This document shows, piece after piece, positions 26,619 to 30,000 of a stretch of DNA of 30,000 nucleotides (positions within the stretch are counted from its first letter, which is position 1; the number at the start of each line of letters is the position of its first letter). The notes beneath the pieces were generated by a model. The model worked only from the letters and a program-made list of their open reading frames with translations. It made no database searches and was not told where the DNA came from. This DNA comes from Symbiodinium natans (lineage: Eukaryota; Sar; Dinophyceae; Suessiales; Symbiodiniaceae), in the NCBI GenBank assembly GCA_905221605.1, contig CAJNDS010001045.1, positions 1-30,000 of the forward strand, in the 5' to 3' direction. The position numbers were made by a program, and so were the translations under genes.

Positions 26619-28587
26619 AAGAGGAAGCGAGAGATACCCTATCCCATCCCAATGTTGCTGTGTCTCAGGGGCCTCGGGAGTTGGCAGGGGCTCCCGGGAG
26701 CCTCCCGAATGTAGGGGCCTTTAGAGGCTAGAGCTTCCAGTAGCATCCAACCCTCCCTCCCAGCTCGACATGAGACATTGCCTCTCCTCCCCTCCCTCAC
26801 CTCTTCCTTTCCTCGCAGAAAGAGACAGATCATAGTCCGCCATCTTATAATGCCCTTCCTTCTCCTTGCTTAACCTTGCCTTTTCTATCCCCCCACTTAA
26901 TGGCAAAAGGAACAGAAGAGGAAAGGCTCATGGGCTGGACACGAGAAAAGCGAGAGCGGGGTCAAGGAGGAGAACGAACATGGAAAAGAAAGGAAGGAGA
27001 GCTAGAGGGAAGATAGAGAGATAGAGAGGAGAAATGAAGGACAAAGACCGTGGAAGAAAGGCGTGAGCAATGCTCGGGACATAAGTGTAAGGGGTGAGGA
27101 AAAGGAACAGTGGATAACAAAAACAAGTGTCCTGCTTGACCCCTTTTTGTTCTCCAAGCGGCCCTCTTTTCACCATCGCTTCCTTCTTCCTCTCCTTCAT
27201 TGTTTTTGTTTCCTTCACCCTGTTCCCCTATCTGTCGCTCTTCCACTGTCTTCCTTCTTCCTCTTCTCCCTAATTGTTGTCTCCTTCTCTTTGCTTCTCT
27301 ATCTGTCTCCATCTCTCTCACTCCGGTGCCCCCCGGCGTTTTCTGTTCAATTGCTCATCCTTTCTGACTTTACGAGGCGGACCCTGTACAAACGATGGGT
27401 CCTGTTCTGGACATGGTCCCGCACTGCCTCTTTCCACACACTCCAAACCCCTCTGAGCCGCCCCAAGAGTTTCGGGCGGCCTTCAGAGAGCGTCTCCCAG
27501 GGGCCTCCAAGAGCCCCCATATTGCCAAGAAGAAAAACCACACAGAGACATGTAGAGAAGTAGTTACGAGGAGCTGGAGAAGTCCTCCTTCCATCATATC
27601 ATTCCCTTCATTCTCCTTGCTTAACCTTGCCCTTCTTCTACCCCCCCCTACTTAATGACAAAAGGAACAGAGGAAGAAAGGGCCGCAAAAGGGACACAAG
27701 AAAGGGAGAGTGCAGAAAGCGGGCGCACGAAGAGCGAAAACGAAAGGAAGGAGAAAGAAAGCTTCTTAAAGACAATAGCATTCCGAAGAACAACGAAATC
27801 CTGTCATTTATTGAAATACTGGATGGACTCGTTGATTCCTTTTCAAATGAAGGGTTCTATCGTTCACGGTGTTCCTTAGAACAGGAGGGCCTTTCAGGAC
27901 AACGCCCTCATCTGTATTCAACATAGGCAGGGCTACCTCTGATTAAGAATACACGGAACGGTTCATTCTAAGAAAATAAACTCTCTCATTTCAATCGGAG
28001 CGGACGGACCCACTCATCTATCAAGAAAAGAGCCGAAAGCATTTGGGAGGAATTAAAATACGAATGAGGGGCTATCGCAGTATCCTTTTGTCTTCTGACA
28101 CGGATTCTTTGACAGAAGGGGTTCCTGCCTCTTGTTTCTTTCAAGAAAGGGAGGCTTTCGAGTGGCAAGGGGCGAACTCACGCCCACCCCAGTCTTTGGG
28201 GCCACTCTGAAAACAGCTTGGAGAGGACAGTTGCTTCTCTCTCCTTTTTCTGTTTCTCTATCTCTTGCTCCGTGTCTGTCGTTCTCCTTCCCTCCTTCTG
28301 CGAATCTGCTTCTTTCAATATCCACCAGGGCCCCGCCGTTTTCGGGTTCCTTGAAGGGGCTCCCTGAAAGGGCCTCCCAGGGGTTTGAGAGAAGACTGCG
28401 AAAGGGCAAAAGGGGACACTTCTTGAAGGATGTTGAATGGCAAGTAAAAAACGGGAGGGGCGAGGAGGAAAGAGGAAAGAACAAGAAGAAGGAAGAGGGG
28501 AAGAGAAAGGAATGATGGCAGGAAGGAGGGAAGGAGGCAGAGAAGGAGAGAGACAGAGAGAGACAGAGACAAAGAGAAGAGAGAGGG

Positions 28588-28637
<50 letters not shown>

Positions 28638-28728
28638 GGAGAGACAGAGAGAAAGCGAGAGCGAAAGAGAAAAAGATGGAGAGAGATACGATGAATAAAA
28701 GAACCACACTGAGCTATTTAAAGGGTGT
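26619..28728 (+). repeat. Duplicated block B, copy 2
   Basis: Second copy of B (see 23689-25749), starting AAGAGGAAGCGAGAG and ending GCTATTTAAAGGGTGT. Sequence after 28728 differs from what follows copy 1, so this marks the right edge of the tandem duplication. Confidence 0.95.
28550..28665 (+). repeat. (GA)n microsatellite of B copy 2
   Basis: GA repeat with CAGA interruptions. It is the main length difference between the B copies. Confidence 0.95.
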
Positions 28729-28769
28729 TAAGTCTTTTAGAGAGCCCATAATTTGAACATTTTGAATAA

Positions 28770-28823
28770 TTGAATTCAGGTCTTCATTTTTTATAGTATT
28801 TTGAATTCAGGTCTTCATTTTTT
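28770..28823 (+). repeat. 31-bp direct repeat
   Basis: A 23-bp identical core (TTGAATTCAGGTCTTCATTT plus TTT) at 28770-28792 and 28801-28823, separated by a few A/T bases. Confidence 0.92.
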
Positions 28824-29017
28824 CATAATATTTGGGAGGCTCAAGATATCACATTGGGCGCAATCACTGTAACTGAACGATGCAAACAGTTTTAGTTATG
28901 GTTACCGCAAATATTAAACTGTAGGGTGGAGACCAGAGACCTCAATCATACGATTTGTTTACAAAAATGCACTTCTTGTAGCCTGGTAAAGATCTTGAAG
29001 CATTGAAAAAGTAAGAC

Positions 29018-29101
29018 TGCAACAACGTTAAGGAACGTTGTTGTTTTGCAAAACCTTAAAGCACCATCATTGCTTTAACGAAAAGGTTCGATTTGAACCT
29101 T
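29018..29101 (+). other. Three consecutive perfect hairpins
   Basis: Hairpin 1: CAACAACGTT (29020-29029), loop AAGG, AACGTTGTTG (29034-29043). Hairpin 2: TTAAAGCA (29056-29063), 7-nt loop, TGCTTTAA (29071-29078). Hairpin 3: AAGGTTC (29083-29089), loop GATTT, GAACCTT (29095-29101). Hairpin 3 superficially recalls a tRNA T-arm, but the stem and loop lengths are wrong and no acceptor, D or anticodon arms fit. Confidence 0.75.
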
Positions 29102-29105
29102 GATA

Positions 29106-29350
29106 TGTCCTCAACATCAAAAAACGAAAGGTTTGTTTGTCAACCTGGTGCGCCTGCGTTTTTGCGTAAACCCTAGTGTGTCCTAAACTTCAAAAACGAC
29201 GGGATTTTTGTAAGCCTGGGTGTGCCCCCATCCTCGAAAACGAAGGTGTGTTTGTAAACACGTTCAAGCGAAAGGGTTTTAATTTGTTGTAAACCCTAGC
29301 ATAGGGTTTTTGTCAGCCCTAGCGTGCCCTCAACCTCAAAAACGAAAGCT
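29106..29350 (+). repeat. Diverged repeat with CAAAAACGAAAG core
   Basis: Four related units start near 29106, 29176, 29221 and 29321. Each reads approximately GTGTCCTCAACTTCAAAAAC followed by GAAAGG and usually TTTGTAAGCCTGG. An AAACCCT / AGGGTTT hairpin (29291-29309) sits between units three and four. Confidence 0.7.
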
Positions 29351-29460
29351 CCTTTTAAATATTAAAATCTCTTAACATCCTTAAAACCTAGAAAATTTCA
29401 GCGTAGAAGAAGGCAAGGATTTTTCCAATCTAAAAAGGTGTCCCGGGGTCTCAGGGTTAG

Positions 29461-29842
29461 GGGGTAGGCGCTGAGGCTCTTAGGAGCTTAGGAGCTTAGG
29501 GTTTAGGGTTTAGGGTTTAGGTTTAAGGATTTCGGAGCCTAGGAGTATAGGGTTTGATTTAAGGTTTAAGGGTAGGCGCTTAGGCGCTTAGGCGCTTAGG
29601 AGCTTAGGAGCTTAGGAGGGTTTAAGGATTTAGGGGGTAGGCACTTAGGTGCTTAGGACCTCAGGAGCTTAGGGTTTAGGGTTTAAGGGTTTAGGGGTTT
29701 AGGGGTTTAGGGGGTAGGCGCCGAGGAGCTTAGGAGCTTTGGAGCTTAGGGTTTAAGGATCTACTAGTGCAGGGGGTAGCTTAGGAACTGGTTTAAGGTT
29801 TTAAGGGTTGAAGAAGTAGGCGCTTAGGCGCCTAGGAGCTTG
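29461..29842 (+). repeat. Composite repeat field: GCTTAGGAG / GCTTAGGCG nonamers plus TTTAGGG
   Basis: Blocks opening with GGGGTAGGCGC (29461, 29570, 29633, 29710, and partial ones near 29772 and 29815) are followed by tandem GCTTAGGCG and GCTTAGGAG nonamers, then TTTAGGG or TTTAAGG units. Unit length varies from about 50 to 110 bp. This is the only sizeable telomere-like block right of 19.04 kb. Confidence 0.85.
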
Positions 29843-30000
29843 ATTTAAAATAGAAGAAAATCCTTAAAATCCGTAAAAAATAAAATCCGAGGCGCCGAAT
29901 TTGGTTTTAGGAGAAGCCCCAAACGATTTAAATTTTTAAAAATCCTTAGAATCCATAAAAAATAAAATCAAAATAATTTATTTTTTAAAGATTTTAAGGA
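29843..30000. other. AT-rich tail with an internal 30-bp repeat
   Basis: AAAATCCTTAAAATCCGTAA followed by AAAATAAAATC (29857-29888) recurs with two substitutions at about 29939-29969. Otherwise featureless, and cut by the window end. Confidence 0.7.

Noticed and set aside
29083-29101. tRNA T-arm (GGTTCGATT)
   Set aside because: The stem is 7 bp with a 5-nt loop instead of 5 bp with a 7-nt loop, and no cloverleaf can be built around it.

Overview
The window looks like eukaryotic nuclear DNA from a gene-poor, subtelomere-like region. Nothing in it looks prokaryotic, and no gene, tRNA, rRNA or recognisable transposase or reverse transcriptase could be supported by reading. The dominant motif is the plant/alveolate-type telomere heptamer TTTAGGG (complement CCCTAAA), which occurs in dozens of blocks on both strands. 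TTTAGGG telomeres are known from plants and many algae, dinoflagellates, chromerids, cryptophytes and coccidian apicomplexans. Eimeria genomes are known to carry dispersed telomere-like heptamers, and long CT/GA microsatellites are common in coccidia. My best guess is therefore a coccidian or related alveolate, but this is weak inference: the motif alone cannot separate these groups, and the CAG repeats typical of Eimeria are absent.

Layout. (1) 1-270: 8-bp ACATATAT/ACATAGAT microsatellite, then an AT-rich spacer. (2) About 396-1026: a 42-bp (14-codon) minisatellite. (3) About 1090-19035: a mosaic of roughly sixty telomere-like blocks in both orientations, separated by mostly unrelated spacers of about 50-400 bp. 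It includes a block of about 620 bp mixing TTTAGGG with TTTTAGGG, 9-bp GGGTTTATA-type variant arrays, and at least two families of short dispersed repeats (called SR1 and SR2 here). One SR1 copy is split by a telomeric array. (4) About 19.05-21.1 kb: the telomeric blocks stop; alternating pyrimidine-rich and purine-rich tracts, CT/GA microsatellites, a diverged 168-bp tandem duplication and a short low-repeat stretch follow. (5) 21.1-28.73 kb: a large tandem duplication of a composite A+B unit. A (21173-21986 and 25753-26610) is a palindromic array plus Y/R-rich DNA. B (23689-25749 and 26619-28728) is about 2.1 kb, with its two copies almost identical. In unit 1, A and B are separated by about 1.69 kb of unique DNA (about 21986-23680) that unit 2 lacks. 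That segment is bounded by a short imperfect direct repeat and holds an 11-bp minisatellite, many ACTTA motifs and a 16-bp perfect palindrome. (6) 28.74-30 kb: AT-rich DNA with a 31-bp direct repeat, three consecutive perfect hairpins, a diverged CAAAAACGAAAG repeat, a composite GCTTAGGAG/TTTAGGG repeat field (29.46-29.84 kb) and an AT-rich tail.

Function. No gene set or pathway is visible. The long open frames are by-products of repeats whose unit is a multiple of three or lacks stops, or are open on both strands. The region's interest is structural: how telomeric arrays, short dispersed repeats, palindromic arrays and a recent duplication came to be interleaved.
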